From contig NZ_JADLZT010000010.1 of assembly GCF_015453285.1 (NCBI RefSeq), positions 1 to 64,000 of the forward strand: a stretch of 64,000 bases of DNA, read 5' to 3'. Positions 52,483 through 61,147 of the stretch are shown in pieces. The stretch is from Lysobacter niastensis (lineage in GTDB: Bacteria; Pseudomonadota; Gammaproteobacteria; Xanthomonadales; Xanthomonadaceae). The position numbers were made by a program, and so were the translations under genes. Every line of letters starts with the position of its first letter. The stretch's first letter is position 1. A model generated the notes under the pieces. The model did not search any database. It saw nothing but the letters and a program-made list of their open reading frames with translations, and was not told where the DNA came from.

Positions 52483-54165
52483 ATGAGCGTGATCGCCCTG
52501 CCCAAGAATCAACAGCTGCGCGACCTGGGCCGCCTGCAGGACATCCCGGTGGTGCGCCAGCTCGGCACGTTCGCGCTGGTCGCCGCGGTGATCGCGTTCG
52601 GCCTGTGGCTGTTCTTCTGGTCGCAGCGTCCGGACTACGTGCCGGTCTATGCCGGCCTTGATGCCAAGGCCACCAGCGATGCGTCCGAACTGCTGCGCAC
52701 CGCGCAGATCCCGTTCCGCATCGAGCCGGGCAGCGGCGCGCTGGCCGTGCCGGACGACCAGATCGGCCAGGCCAAGCTCGCGCTCGCCGCCGCCGGGCTT
52801 CCGGCCAACAACACGTCCGGTTTCGAGACCATCCAGGGCGACCAGGGTTTCGGCACCAGCCAGTTCATCGAGAACGCCCGCTACCAGCACGCGCTGGAAA
52901 CCGAACTCGCACGCACGATCACCAACCTGCGCCCGGTGCGCGAGGCGCGCGTGCACCTCGCACTGCCCAAGCCGAGTGCGTTCACCCGACAGAAGGAAGC
53001 CGCCAGCGCGTCGGTGGTGCTGCAGTTGCATAGCGGCGCATCGCTGGAACAGGGCCAGGTCGATGCGATCGTCCACCTGGTGGCATCGAGCATCGCCGGC
53101 CTGCCGCCGGAACGGGTGACGGTGGTCGACCAGTTCGGCCGCATGCTCTCCAACGTCGATCCCGACAGCGATGCCGCGGTCAGCGCCAAGCAGTTCGACC
53201 AGCAGCGCAGGCAGGAATCGGTGTACGTGCAGCGCATCCACGAACTGCTCGAGCCGATGACCGGTCCCGGCCGCGTCAGCGCGCAGGTCTCGGTCGACAT
53301 GGACTTTGCCCAGACCGAGGAAGCGCGCGAGGTCTACGGCCCGCAAGCGGCGATGGTGCGCAGCGAGCAGGTGTCGGAATCGGGCAACCTCGCCGCTGCT
53401 GCGGCACCGCAGGGCGTGCCGGGTAGCGCCAGCAACACGCCGGGCGCGCCCGGTGCAGCCGCCAGCGCCAATGCCGCGCCTGCGGCCGCCGTGAGCGCCA
53501 CCGCCAACGGCCCGTCCTCGCGCAGCTCGGTACGCAATTACGAGATCGACCGCACGCTGACCCACACGCGCCAGGGCCCGGGCCGCATTCGCCGCGTCAC
53601 CGCCGCGGTGCTGGTCGACAACGTGCAACAGGCCGCCACCAACACCGACGGCAAGAACCGCAAGCCGAGCCTGCGTCCGCTCAACGAGGCCGAACTGAAG
53701 CGGATCCAGACGCTCGTCGAGCAGGCCATCGGTTTCGATTCCACGCGCGGCGACGCGGTGTCGGTGGTCAACGCACCTTTCGCACGCGACCTCACCGACG
53801 GCGCCGACGACGCGCCGCCGGTCTGGGAACGCGCATGGGAGCATCCGCGCGCGATGGAAGTGCTGCGCATCGTGCTCGGCGGCCTGGCAGTGCTGGTGCT
53901 GATCCTGACCGTGCTGCGCCCTGCGTTCCGACAGCTCATGGGCGGCAAGCCCGCAGCAAAGGCGCAGGTCGCCACCGCGACCGTCATCCCGGTAGCCGAC
54001 GAGGACGTGCCGGTCGCGCTGTCGTCGCCCGCCGCGCAGGCCGTGGGCGGCGCGCCGGCACTGATGAGTTTCGACGAGAAACTCGACGTCGCCCGGGTCG
54101 CGGTGAACAACGACTCCAAGCGTGTCGCGCAGGTCGTGCGCGATTGGGTGGAATCCGATGGCTGA
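52483..54165 (+). CDS. fliF: MS-ring protein FliF
   Basis: A 560-residue membrane ring subunit. It has an N-terminal helix (about residues 28-46), the YscJ/FliF ring-building domains (ALAVPDDQIGQAKLALAAAGLP, GFETIQGDQGFGTSQFIENARYQHALE) and a second helix (about 455-475) before the FliG-binding C-terminus (WVESDG end). An Ala-rich loop at about 300-345 is typical of variable periplasmic regions. It overlaps fliG by eight bases. Confidence 0.96.
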   Translation: MSVIALPKNQQLRDLGRLQDIPVVRQLGTFALVAAVIAFGLWLFFWSQRPDYVPVYAGLDAKATSDASELLRTAQIPFRIEPGSGALAVPDDQIGQAKLALAAAGLPANNTSGFETIQGDQGFGTSQFIENARYQHALETELARTITNLRPVREARVHLALPKPSAFTRQKEAASASVVLQLHSGASLEQGQVDAIVHLVASSIAGLPPERVTVVDQFGRMLSNVDPDSDAAVSAKQFDQQRRQESVYVQRIHELLEPMTGPGRVSAQVSVDMDFAQTEEAREVYGPQAAMVRSEQVSESGNLAAAAAPQGVPGSASNTPGAPGAAASANAAPAAAVSATANGPSSRSSVRNYEIDRTLTHTRQGPGRIRRVTAAVLVDNVQQAATNTDGKNRKPSLRPLNEAELKRIQTLVEQAIGFDSTRGDAVSVVNAPFARDLTDGADDAPPVWERAWEHPRAMEVLRIVLGGLAVLVLILTVLRPAFRQLMGGKPAAKAQVATATVIPVADEDVPVALSSPAAQAVGGAPALMSFDEKLDVARVAVNNDSKRVAQVVRDWVESDG

Positions 54166-55156
54166 TGCATTGAGCGGTGTCCAGCGCGCCGCGGTGGTGC
54201 TGCTCTCGCTCGGCGAGCAGCAGGCCGCCGAAGTGCTCAAGCACATGAGCGCCAAGGAAGTGCAGAAGCTCGGCGTCGCCATGACCTCGGTCAGCGGCGT
54301 TTCGCGCGAGAACGTGGGCAAGGTGATCGACGAGTTCGTCGACACGCTGGCCCAGCCCAGCGGCCTGGGTTCCGGCGCCGACGAGTACGTGCGCGCGGTG
54401 CTGGTGCAGGCGCTCGGCGAGGAGCGCGCCAGCAGCCTGATCGACCGCATCCTGCTCGGCCGCAACACCTCCGGCCTCGACACGCTGAAGTGGATGGAGC
54501 CGCGCGCGATCGCCGACCTGGTGCGCAACGAGCATCCGCAGATCATCGCGATCGTGATGGCGCACCTGGACAGCGACCAGGCCGCCGAGGTGCTCAAGTG
54601 CCTGCCCGACCGCGTGCGCTCGGACGTGCTGCTGCGCATCGCCACGCTCGACGGCATTCCGCCGAATGCGCTGAACGAACTCAACGACGTGCTGGCGCGC
54701 CAGTTCGCCGGCTCGCAGAACCTCAAGTCCTCGTCGGTCGGCGGCGTGAAGGTAGCGGCCAACATCCTCAACTTCATGGACTCGGGGCAGGACGAGGTGA
54801 TCCTCGGTGCGATCGGCGAGGTCGACAACGAACTCGGCGGCCGCATCCGCGACCTGATGTTCGTGTTCGACAACCTCGCCGAGATCGACGACCGCGCGAT
54901 GCAGACGGTGCTGCGCGAAGTCGCCAGCGAGCGCCTTGCCGTCGCGCTGCGCGGCGCCGACGCGAAGGTACGCGAGAAGATCACCACCAACATGTCGCAG
55001 CGCGCGGCCGAGATCCTTGTCGAGGACATGGAAGCGCGCGGCCCGGTTCGCCTGGCTGAAGTGGAAGCCGCACAGAAGGAAATCCTCGGGATCGTGCGTC
55101 GCATGGCCGACGCCGGCACGATCCAGCTGGCCGCCAAGGCCGAGGCGTTCGTATGA
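54158..55156 (+). CDS. fliG: Motor switch protein FliG
   Basis: A 332-residue rotor protein with the typical N-terminal GVQRAAVVLLSLGEQQAAEVLKHMS, middle NEHPQIIAIVMAHLDSDQAAEVL (EHPQ) and C-terminal charged torque helix MFVFDNLAEIDDRAMQTVLREV. It contacts FliF, FliM and the stator. The start at 54158 overlaps fliF and begins at the conserved MADALSGVQRAA. Confidence 0.97.
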   Translation: MADALSGVQRAAVVLLSLGEQQAAEVLKHMSAKEVQKLGVAMTSVSGVSRENVGKVIDEFVDTLAQPSGLGSGADEYVRAVLVQALGEERASSLIDRILLGRNTSGLDTLKWMEPRAIADLVRNEHPQIIAIVMAHLDSDQAAEVLKCLPDRVRSDVLLRIATLDGIPPNALNELNDVLARQFAGSQNLKSSSVGGVKVAANILNFMDSGQDEVILGAIGEVDNELGGRIRDLMFVFDNLAEIDDRAMQTVLREVASERLAVALRGADAKVREKITTNMSQRAAEILVEDMEARGPVRLAEVEAAQKEILGIVRRMADAGTIQLAAKAEAFV

Positions 55157-55767
55157 ACCTGGCCGCGTCGATGGACGCCAGCGGCGCGGTGCGCTGGACC
55201 GCTCCGGGGCTGGCACCGTTGCCGGTGCAACCGGTCGCCGACATGCCGGCGCCTCCGAGCGTGGAGGAACTGCAGGCGATCGAGCAGGTCGCGCGCGAGG
55301 AAGGTTTCGCGCGCGGGCACTCCGAAGGCTTCGCATCCGGCCAGGCCGAGGTGCGGCGTCTGATCGCGCAGATCGAAGGCGTGCTTGACGGCTTCACCCG
55401 ACCGCTGGCACGCCTCGACGACGAAGTCGCCGACTCGCTTGCCGAACTGGCCGTGCGTATCGCCGGTTCGCTGCTCGGCCCGGCCTACACGGCCGACCCG
55501 GCGCTGCTCGCCGACCTGGTGATGGAAGCGCTCGATTCGGTCGGCAGCAGCCAGCGCGAGGTCGAGTTGCGCCTGCATCCGGACGATCTCGGCGTGCTGG
55601 CGCCGCATCTGGCCGGCCTTGACGGCGTGCGCCTGACCAACGACAGCACGCTCGGTCGGGGCGAACTTCGCCTGCACAGCGAGAGTGTCCGCATCGACGG
55701 CACGGTCGCCGCGCGCCTGCAGTCGGTGCTGGATTCGACGATCGCGGCGCATGGGGCTAAGCGATGA
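55153..55767 (+). CDS. fliH: Flagellar export regulator FliH
   Basis: A 204-residue stator of the export ATPase FliI. The N-terminus is Pro/Ala-rich, then a Gly-rich helix typical of FliH (EGFARGHSEGFASGQAEVRRL, GxxxG spacing) and a C-terminal domain with LRLHPDDLGVLAPHL. It overlaps fliG by four bases. The downstream junction with fliI is interrupted by a repeat. Confidence 0.93.
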   Translation: MNLAASMDASGAVRWTAPGLAPLPVQPVADMPAPPSVEELQAIEQVAREEGFARGHSEGFASGQAEVRRLIAQIEGVLDGFTRPLARLDDEVADSLAELAVRIAGSLLGPAYTADPALLADLVMEALDSVGSSQREVELRLHPDDLGVLAPHLAGLDGVRLTNDSTLGRGELRLHSESVRIDGTVAARLQSVLDSTIAAHGAKR

Positions 55768-55784
55768 GTTTCGCGGCCTCTGCC

Positions 55785-55910
55785 CTCACCCCAACCCCTC
55801 TCCCGCAGGCGGGAGAGGGGCTCAGAACCGCTGCGGGAGAGGGGCTTTTGATCATTCCCTTCTCCCGCAAGCGGGAGAAGGTGCCCGGAGGGCGGATGAG
55901 GGCCGCTTTT
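55785..55910. repeat. Double-hairpin repeat between fliH and fliI
   Basis: Two strong hairpins (CCCCTCTCCCGC/GCGGGAGAGGGG at 55795-55820 and CCTTCTCCCGC/GCGGGAGAAGG at 55858-55881) with flanking ctcaccccaac and gcccggagggcggatgag segments. These are features of a dispersed intergenic repeat in Xanthomonadaceae. A related short piece is at 1602-1624. Confidence 0.85.
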
Positions 55911-55927
55911 GCCTTGGAAACAAACGC

Positions 55928-57328
55928 ATGAGCATCGCCGCCTCGCACTGGCGCGAAGCGCGCAACCTGCGCCTGGCTGCACGACTGGACAACACCAGTG
56001 CGCAGCCGCGCGCGCTCGGACTCGCACGCGAAGGCGTGCTGCGCCGCGCCGTAGGACTGACGCTGGAAGCCAGCGGCTGCAGCGCCCCGCTCGGCTCGCG
56101 CTGCCGCGTGGAGACCTCGGGCGGACGCTGGGTCGATGCCGAAGTCGTCGGCTTCTCCGGCGATCGAACCTTCCTGATGCCCAGCGCCGACCTCGAAGGC
56201 CTGCTGCCGAATGCGCGGGTGGTACCCAGCGGCCAGCGAGGCGAAGTCGCCGTCGGTGAGGCGCTGCTGGGGCGCGTGATCGACAGCGACGGCGTGCCGC
56301 TCGATGGTCGCGGTCCGCTGCGTGCCGAGCACTGGGTCGGTCTGGCCGGCACCTCGATCAATCCCTTGATGCGCGAACCGATCACGCGCTCGCTCGACGT
56401 CGGCGTGCGCGCGATCAATGCGCTGCTGCCGATCGGCCGCGGCCAGCGTGTCGGTTTGTTTGCAGGCTCCGGCGTCGGCAAGTCGACGCTGCTGGGCATG
56501 ATGACGCGCTTCACCGCCGCCGACGTGATCGTGGTCGGACTGATCGGCGAGCGCGGACGCGAAGTGCGCGACTTCGTTGAAGCGACGCTCGGTGAGGAAG
56601 GCCTGCGCCGTGCCGTGGTCGTCGCCGCACCGGCCGACCGACCGCCGCTGGCGCGACTGCACGGCGCGCTGCGCGCCACCGCCATCGCCGAGTGGTACCG
56701 CGACCAGGGTCTGCATGTGCTGCTGCTGATGGATTCGCTGACGCGCTTCGCGCAGGCGCAGCGCGAGATCGGCCTGTCGGTCGGCGAGCCGCCGACCACA
56801 CGCGGCTATCCGCCGTCGGTGTTCGCCAAGCTGCCGGCACTGGTCGAGCGCGCCGGCAACGGCGCCGACGGGCGCGGCTCGATCACCGCGTTCTACACCG
56901 TGCTGACCGAAGGCGACGACCAGCAGGAACCGATCGCCGATGCCGCCCGCGCGATCCTCGACGGCCACATCGTGCTGACACGCCGCATCGCCGACGCCGG
57001 CCAGTACCCGGCCATCGATGTCGAAGTGTCGGTCAGCCGCGTGATGCAGGACATCACCGACGCGCCGTGGCGCGAGCGCATCCGCAAGCTCAAGCGGCTG
57101 ATGTCCGCCTACAACGCCCAACGCGACCTGATCGCGATCGGCGCCTATCAGCGTGGCAACGACCCGGTGGTCGACGAGGCGCTGGCGCGCTGGCCGTCGA
57201 TCCTGCAATTCCTCGGACAGGACGTCAGCGAAGCAGCCGACGTGGCCGCGAGCCGCGACGCGCTGGCGCGGCTGCTCGACGATGTCCGTACGCCCCCGAT
57301 CACGACTCCCACGACGGAGACCGCATGA
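55928..57328 (+). CDS. fliI: Flagellum-specific ATPase FliI
   Basis: A 466-residue hexameric ATPase that powers export. Walker A is AGSGVGKST (in GLFAGSGVGKSTLLGMM), with Walker B LLLMDSLTRFAQAQREI and the arginine-containing TTRGYPPSVFAKLPALVERAG. Chosen start ATG 55928 (MSIAASHWREARN) overlaps the stop of a small frame that begins at 55764 (see findings). It overlaps fliJ by four bases. Confidence 0.95.
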   Translation: MSIAASHWREARNLRLAARLDNTSAQPRALGLAREGVLRRAVGLTLEASGCSAPLGSRCRVETSGGRWVDAEVVGFSGDRTFLMPSADLEGLLPNARVVPSGQRGEVAVGEALLGRVIDSDGVPLDGRGPLRAEHWVGLAGTSINPLMREPITRSLDVGVRAINALLPIGRGQRVGLFAGSGVGKSTLLGMMTRFTAADVIVVGLIGERGREVRDFVEATLGEEGLRRAVVVAAPADRPPLARLHGALRATAIAEWYRDQGLHVLLLMDSLTRFAQAQREIGLSVGEPPTTRGYPPSVFAKLPALVERAGNGADGRGSITAFYTVLTEGDDQQEPIADAARAILDGHIVLTRRIADAGQYPAIDVEVSVSRVMQDITDAPWRERIRKLKRLMSAYNAQRDLIAIGAYQRGNDPVVDEALARWPSILQFLGQDVSEAADVAASRDALARLLDDVRTPPITTPTTETA

Positions 57329-57780
57329 CCCGCTCGCAACGCCTCGATCCCCTGCTGCGCGTGGTGCAGCAACGCCAGGATGCCGCCGCGCGCGATGTCG
57401 CCGAGCGCGACCGTGCGCTGGCCGAACAGGAAGCGCGCCTGGATGCGCTGCGCCGTTATGCCGAGGAGTACTCGGCCGCGCCACCGGAGAGCACGACGAT
57501 CGCGCCGGCCGTGCTCGCCAACCGCCTGGCCTTCCGCGCCAAACTCGAAACCGCGGTCGCGCAGCAAAGCCGGATCGTCGACAGCAGCCGCCAGCACTGC
57601 GACGTCGAGCGCACGCGGCTGATGCTCGCCAGCCGCGACACCAAGGTCCTGGAACAGTTGGCCGGCAGCTACCGGGCGGAGGAATCGCGCGCCGTCGAAC
57701 AACGCGCGCAGCGCGAACTCGACGACCTCGGTGCCCGCCGCGCGCGGCTGGCCAGCCAAGAGAACGGCTCGAACGAATGA
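57325..57780 (+). CDS. fliJ: Flagellar export protein FliJ
   Basis: A 151-residue coiled-coil protein that docks FliI to the export gate. Heptad-rich Gln/Glu/Ala helices span nearly the whole length (RLDPLLRVVQQRQDAAARDVAERDRALAEQEARLDALRRY at the N-terminus). The start overlaps the fliI stop (ATGA). Confidence 0.92.
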   Translation: MTRSQRLDPLLRVVQQRQDAAARDVAERDRALAEQEARLDALRRYAEEYSAAPPESTTIAPAVLANRLAFRAKLETAVAQQSRIVDSSRQHCDVERTRLMLASRDTKVLEQLAGSYRAEESRAVEQRAQRELDDLGARRARLASQENGSNE

Positions 57781-58973
57781 TGAGTTCACCCGTTGCCGTG
57801 CTCCCGCCGTCGCCATCCGCCGCCTCCCCTGGCGGAACGGCGGCGGGAGCCGCATCCTCCGGCAACGGCGCCGGCAAGACGGGTTCGTTCGACGACATGA
57901 TGTCCAACGGCGCGATGTCCAACGGCGCGATGTCCAAGGGCACGACGTCCAAGGGCACGACGTCCAAGGACGCAGCGAGCAAGGATCCGGTCGAGTCCGA
58001 TGGTGCCGCCGCAGGGAAATCCGCGTCGGAGAAGGCCTCGGCAGGCAAGCGCACCGGCGCTACCGACCAGGCGCAGACGCAGGACGAGTCCGGCCGCGGG
58101 TCCGACGCCGAAGTTGACGCGCCGACGCAAGCGTCATCTCCCGAGCCGACCGCTGGCGCCGCCAGCCCGGCAGACTCCGCGCTGCCGGCTCAAACGAACA
58201 CGGATGCGTCGCTGCCGGCACAGCTGCTGGCGATGCTCGCTGGACTCGCGCCGAAGGCGGAGGCAGCCGCCGCGCCAGCGACGTCGGCTTCAACGCCAGC
58301 CACCGCGGTCGCCATGAAGGGCGCCGTTGCGATGCAGGCCAACGTGCCGGCGGCGGCCACGCAGGACGCTGGCGCCGGCGCCACTTCATTCCCCGCTTTG
58401 ACCGCGACCGCCGCACCCGCGCCGGAATCCACCAACCCTGCAGCGACCGACGCCGGTATCGCCTCTGACACCGCAACCCCCGCAGCCTGGCCCACGCTTG
58501 CGCCGGCAGCAGCGCCCGTGCGCGATTCAGCGGCCGCCGCTTCGGCCGCACCGGTGCCGGTGTCCACGCCGGTCGACATCGATGCCGACTTCGGTGGCGG
58601 CGTCGGCTCGCGCATCGTCTGGATGGCGGAACAACGGCTCGGCCATGCCGAGATCCGCGTGATGCCCGAACACCTCGGCCCGATCGACGTGCGCCTGCAG
58701 CTCGACGGCAGCCGCGTCAGCGCCGAGTTCCACAGTGCCCAGCCCGAAGTCCGCCACGCGCTCGAAGCCAGCCTGCCGCGCCTGCGCGACATGCTCGGCC
58801 AGCAGGGCCTGCAGCTCGCGCAGGCCGATGTCGGCCAGCGTCACGGCCAGCATTCGGCTCCCGCCTTCCGCGGTCCCGCCGGCGAGGACCGCAATGCACC
58901 GCCAGGCGACAGCGGCTGGTCAGCCGCTCCCGTCGTGCGCAGCACGCGCGGCCTGATCGACGAGTACGCCTGA
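57777..58973 (+). CDS. fliK: Flagellar hook-length control protein FliK
   Basis: A 398-residue protein with a disordered Ala/Thr/Pro/Ser-rich N-terminal region (about residues 1-265), the secreted molecular-ruler part, and a C-terminal Flg_hook domain (about 270-360) with the conserved HAEIRVMPEHLGPIDVRLQLDGSRVSAEFHSAQPEVRHALEASLPRLRDML core. Residues 41-65 contain a short tandem repeat (MSNGA, MSNGA, MSKGT, TSKGT, TSKDA) from a 15-base unit. It overlaps fliJ by four bases and is the last gene of this operon. Confidence 0.94.
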   Translation: MMSSPVAVLPPSPSAASPGGTAAGAASSGNGAGKTGSFDDMMSNGAMSNGAMSKGTTSKGTTSKDAASKDPVESDGAAAGKSASEKASAGKRTGATDQAQTQDESGRGSDAEVDAPTQASSPEPTAGAASPADSALPAQTNTDASLPAQLLAMLAGLAPKAEAAAAPATSASTPATAVAMKGAVAMQANVPAAATQDAGAGATSFPALTATAAPAPESTNPAATDAGIASDTATPAAWPTLAPAAAPVRDSAAAASAAPVPVSTPVDIDADFGGGVGSRIVWMAEQRLGHAEIRVMPEHLGPIDVRLQLDGSRVSAEFHSAQPEVRHALEASLPRLRDMLGQQGLQLAQADVGQRHGQHSAPAFRGPAGEDRNAPPGDSGWSAAPVVRSTRGLIDEYA

Positions 58974-59044
58974 CGCGCGTCAAAGCTCCGCCGGGGCGCG
59001 CATTCAAGCGGGCGTCAAAACCCCGACGCCACTCCGCCCGCTCA

Positions 59045-59190
59045 CCCTTCGACTCCGACGCTGCGCATCTACGCTCAGGGCGAACGGTGATGCTGTCTGC
59101 GATTCCCGCGCGCACTCTCCCACCGTTCGCCCTGAGCGTAGGGCCGGCAGGCCCGGAAGCCTGCCCTGAGCACCTCGAAGGGTCGAAGGG
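59045..59190. repeat. Two half-elements of the palindrome family between fliK and fliL
   Basis: A right half (cccttcgactccg ... ctacgctcagggcgaacggtg, 59045-59089) is followed 31 bases later by a left half (caccgttcgccctgagcgtagg ... gtcgaaggg, 59121-59190), the reverse of the normal order. Nothing else is seen in 58974-59235 except this and the fliL promoter. Confidence 0.8.
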
Positions 59191-59235
59191 TCAACGGGTG
59201 ATCGACACCAGCCACTGGATCGGGTGACTCTGCCG

Positions 59236-59250
59236 CGGCACACCACTTGC
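59236..59250 (+). promoter_or_regulatory. Sigma-54 promoter for the fliL operon
   Basis: CGGCAC-ACCAC-TTGC, one base off the TGGCAC consensus, lies 35 bases before the fliL GTG. It likely drives fliLMNOPQR and flhB. Confidence 0.78.
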
Positions 59251-59285
59251 ACGGTACCGGCAACTCCACGCCGAGACCGTATCCA

Positions 59286-59762
59286 GTGCCCGCCAACGCC
59301 TCCGCCCCGCCGCGCAGCAACAACATCGCGCTCTGGATCCTGATCGTCCTGGTGGTCATCGCGATCGGTGGCGGCGTCTTCTGGTGGCTGCAGATGCGCG
59401 CGCCGGCCGGTGCTTCCGCCAAGCCGGCCGTGGCCGCGTTCAAGCCGGCGCACTACTTCGCGCTGGAACCGGCCTTCGTCGTCAACCTCGCCGACGCCGA
59501 CGCGGTGCGCTACCTGCAGGCGGACGTCCAGGTGATGACCCGCGACGAGGCCACCGGCGCCGCGCTCGAACAGCACGCACCCGCCGTCCGCAACCGCCTG
59601 CTGCTGCTGTTCGGCCAGCAGTCGGCCGCGCAGCTCGCCCAGCGCAGCGCCAAGGAGCGCTTGCAGGAGAAGGCCCTGGTCGAAGTGCGCGCCGTGCTCA
59701 AGCGCGAGCGTGCTGCCGACAAGGTCGAAGCGGTCTATTTCACCAGCCTCGTCACGCAGTAA
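59286..59762 (+). CDS. fliL: Flagellar basal body protein FliL
   Basis: A 158-residue protein with a single N-terminal membrane helix (about residues 14-38, IALWILIVLVVIAIGGGVFWW) and the periplasmic FliL domain (YFALEPAFVVNLADADAVRYLQADVQVMTRD, and LEQHAPAVRNRLLLLFG). It sits around the stator. Start taken as GTG 59286; an earlier in-frame TTG at 59247 falls inside the -12 promoter element and is rejected. Confidence 0.93.
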   Translation: MPANASAPPRSNNIALWILIVLVVIAIGGGVFWWLQMRAPAGASAKPAVAAFKPAHYFALEPAFVVNLADADAVRYLQADVQVMTRDEATGAALEQHAPAVRNRLLLLFGQQSAAQLAQRSAKERLQEKALVEVRAVLKRERAADKVEAVYFTSLVTQ

Positions 59763-59777
59763 CGCGGAGCACGCGCC

Positions 59778-60809
59778 ATGATGACCGACCTGCTGTCACA
59801 GGACGAGATCGACGCGTTGCTGCATGGCGTCGACAGCGGCGCGGTCGAGACCGAGCCGCCGCCGGCGCCGGGCGAAGCGCGCAGCTACGACTTCGCCAGC
59901 CAGGACCGCATCGTCCGCGGCCGCCTGCCGACGCTGGAGATGATCAACGAGCGCTTCGCGCGCACCTGGCGCATCGGCCTGTTCAACCTGCTGCGCCGCT
60001 CGGCCGACCTGTCGGTGCGCGGCATCGACCTGGTCCGCTTCGGCGAGTACATGCACTCGCTGCAGGTGCCGACCAACCTCAACCTGGTGAAGATGAAGCC
60101 GCTGCGCGGCACCGCGCTGGTGATGTTCGAGCCGCGCCTGGTGTTCACCGTGGTCGACAACTTCTTCGGCGGCTCGGGCAAGTACCACACCCGCATCGAA
60201 GGCCGCGAGTTCACGCCGACCGAGATGCGGGTAATCCAGCTGCTGCTGAAGCAGACGTTCGCCGACCTCGTCGACGCCTGGGCGCCGGTCCTGCCGGTGG
60301 AGTTCGAGTACCTCAACTCCGAGGTCAACCCGCACTTCGCCAATATCATCAGTCCGCGCGAATACATCGTGGTGAGCCGCTTCCACTGCGAACTGGAAGG
60401 CGGCGGCGGCGAGTTCCACGTCGCCCTGCCCTACGCGATGATCGAACCGATCCGCGAGCAGCTCGACGCCGGCGTGCAGAGCGACCGCATCGAGCGCGAC
60501 GAAGGCTGGACCGTGGCGCTGCGCGCGCAACTGCAGGATGCGCAGGTCGAGTTGAGCAGCACGTTGGCGCAGCGGCAGATCAGCCTGCGCGAGCTGTGCA
60601 AGCTGCGTGTCGGCGATGTCATTCCGATCGAACTGCCGCGCACGGTGACCTTGCAGGTCGAACAGATGCCGCTTTTCAGCGGCGAGTTCGGCGTCCACAA
60701 CGGCCGCAACGCGATCAAGGTCAACAACGTGCTCGCCACCCGCGCGACGCCGGCGTTCGATCCCACCCTGCTTCCCGGCGTGCCGGGCACCCCCAATCCC
60801 CAGAGCTGA
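59778..60809 (+). CDS. fliM: Motor switch protein FliM
   Basis: A 343-residue C-ring protein. The N-terminal CheY-P-binding peptide LLSQDEIDALLHGV is intact, followed by the middle domain (with GGSGKYHTRIEGREFTPTEMRVI) and a C-terminal SPOA domain (LCKLRVGDVIPIELPRTVTLQVEQMPLFSGEFGVHNGRNAIKV) that pairs with FliN. Confidence 0.97.
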   Translation: MMTDLLSQDEIDALLHGVDSGAVETEPPPAPGEARSYDFASQDRIVRGRLPTLEMINERFARTWRIGLFNLLRRSADLSVRGIDLVRFGEYMHSLQVPTNLNLVKMKPLRGTALVMFEPRLVFTVVDNFFGGSGKYHTRIEGREFTPTEMRVIQLLLKQTFADLVDAWAPVLPVEFEYLNSEVNPHFANIISPREYIVVSRFHCELEGGGGEFHVALPYAMIEPIREQLDAGVQSDRIERDEGWTVALRAQLQDAQVELSSTLAQRQISLRELCKLRVGDVIPIELPRTVTLQVEQMPLFSGEFGVHNGRNAIKVNNVLATRATPAFDPTLLPGVPGTPNPQS

Positions 60810-60817
60810 CCGCAGCC

Positions 60818-61147
60818 ATGAACATCGACAACAGCGCCCTGCGTGCCGCCTTCGACCCGCTGACCGCCGACAGCCAGTCAGGCACCGACCTCAACCTCGA
60901 CGTGATCCTCGACGTTCCGGTGTCGCTGTCGCTGGAAGTCGGCCGCGCGCGCATCCCGATCCGCAACCTGCTGCAGCTCAACCAGGGCTCGGTGGTCGAG
61001 CTCGAGCGTGCCGCCGGCGAACCGCTCGACCTGTACGTCAACGGCACGCTGATCGCGCAGGGCGAAGTGGTCGTCGTCAACGACCGTTTCGGCGTGCGCC
61101 TGACCGACGTGGTCAGCCCGGCCGAACGCATCAAGCGCCTGCGATGA
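60818..61147 (+). CDS. fliN: Motor switch protein FliN
   Basis: A 109-residue C-ring protein with the SPOA domain: LDVILDVPVSLSLEVGRARIPIRNLLQLNQGSVVELERAAGEPLDLYVNGTLIAQGEVVVVNDRFGVRLTDVVSP. ATG at 60818 lies eight bases after fliM. It overlaps fliO by four bases. Confidence 0.97.
   Translation: MNIDNSALRAAFDPLTADSQSGTDLNLDVILDVPVSLSLEVGRARIPIRNLLQLNQGSVVELERAAGEPLDLYVNGTLIAQGEVVVVNDRFGVRLTDVVSPAERIKRLR

Noticed and set aside
52393-55752. Very long antisense open frame (over 1,100 codons) across fliE-fliH
   Set aside because: It is the high-GC shadow of well-conserved fliF, fliG and fliH, rich in His/Arg/Gln with no domain.
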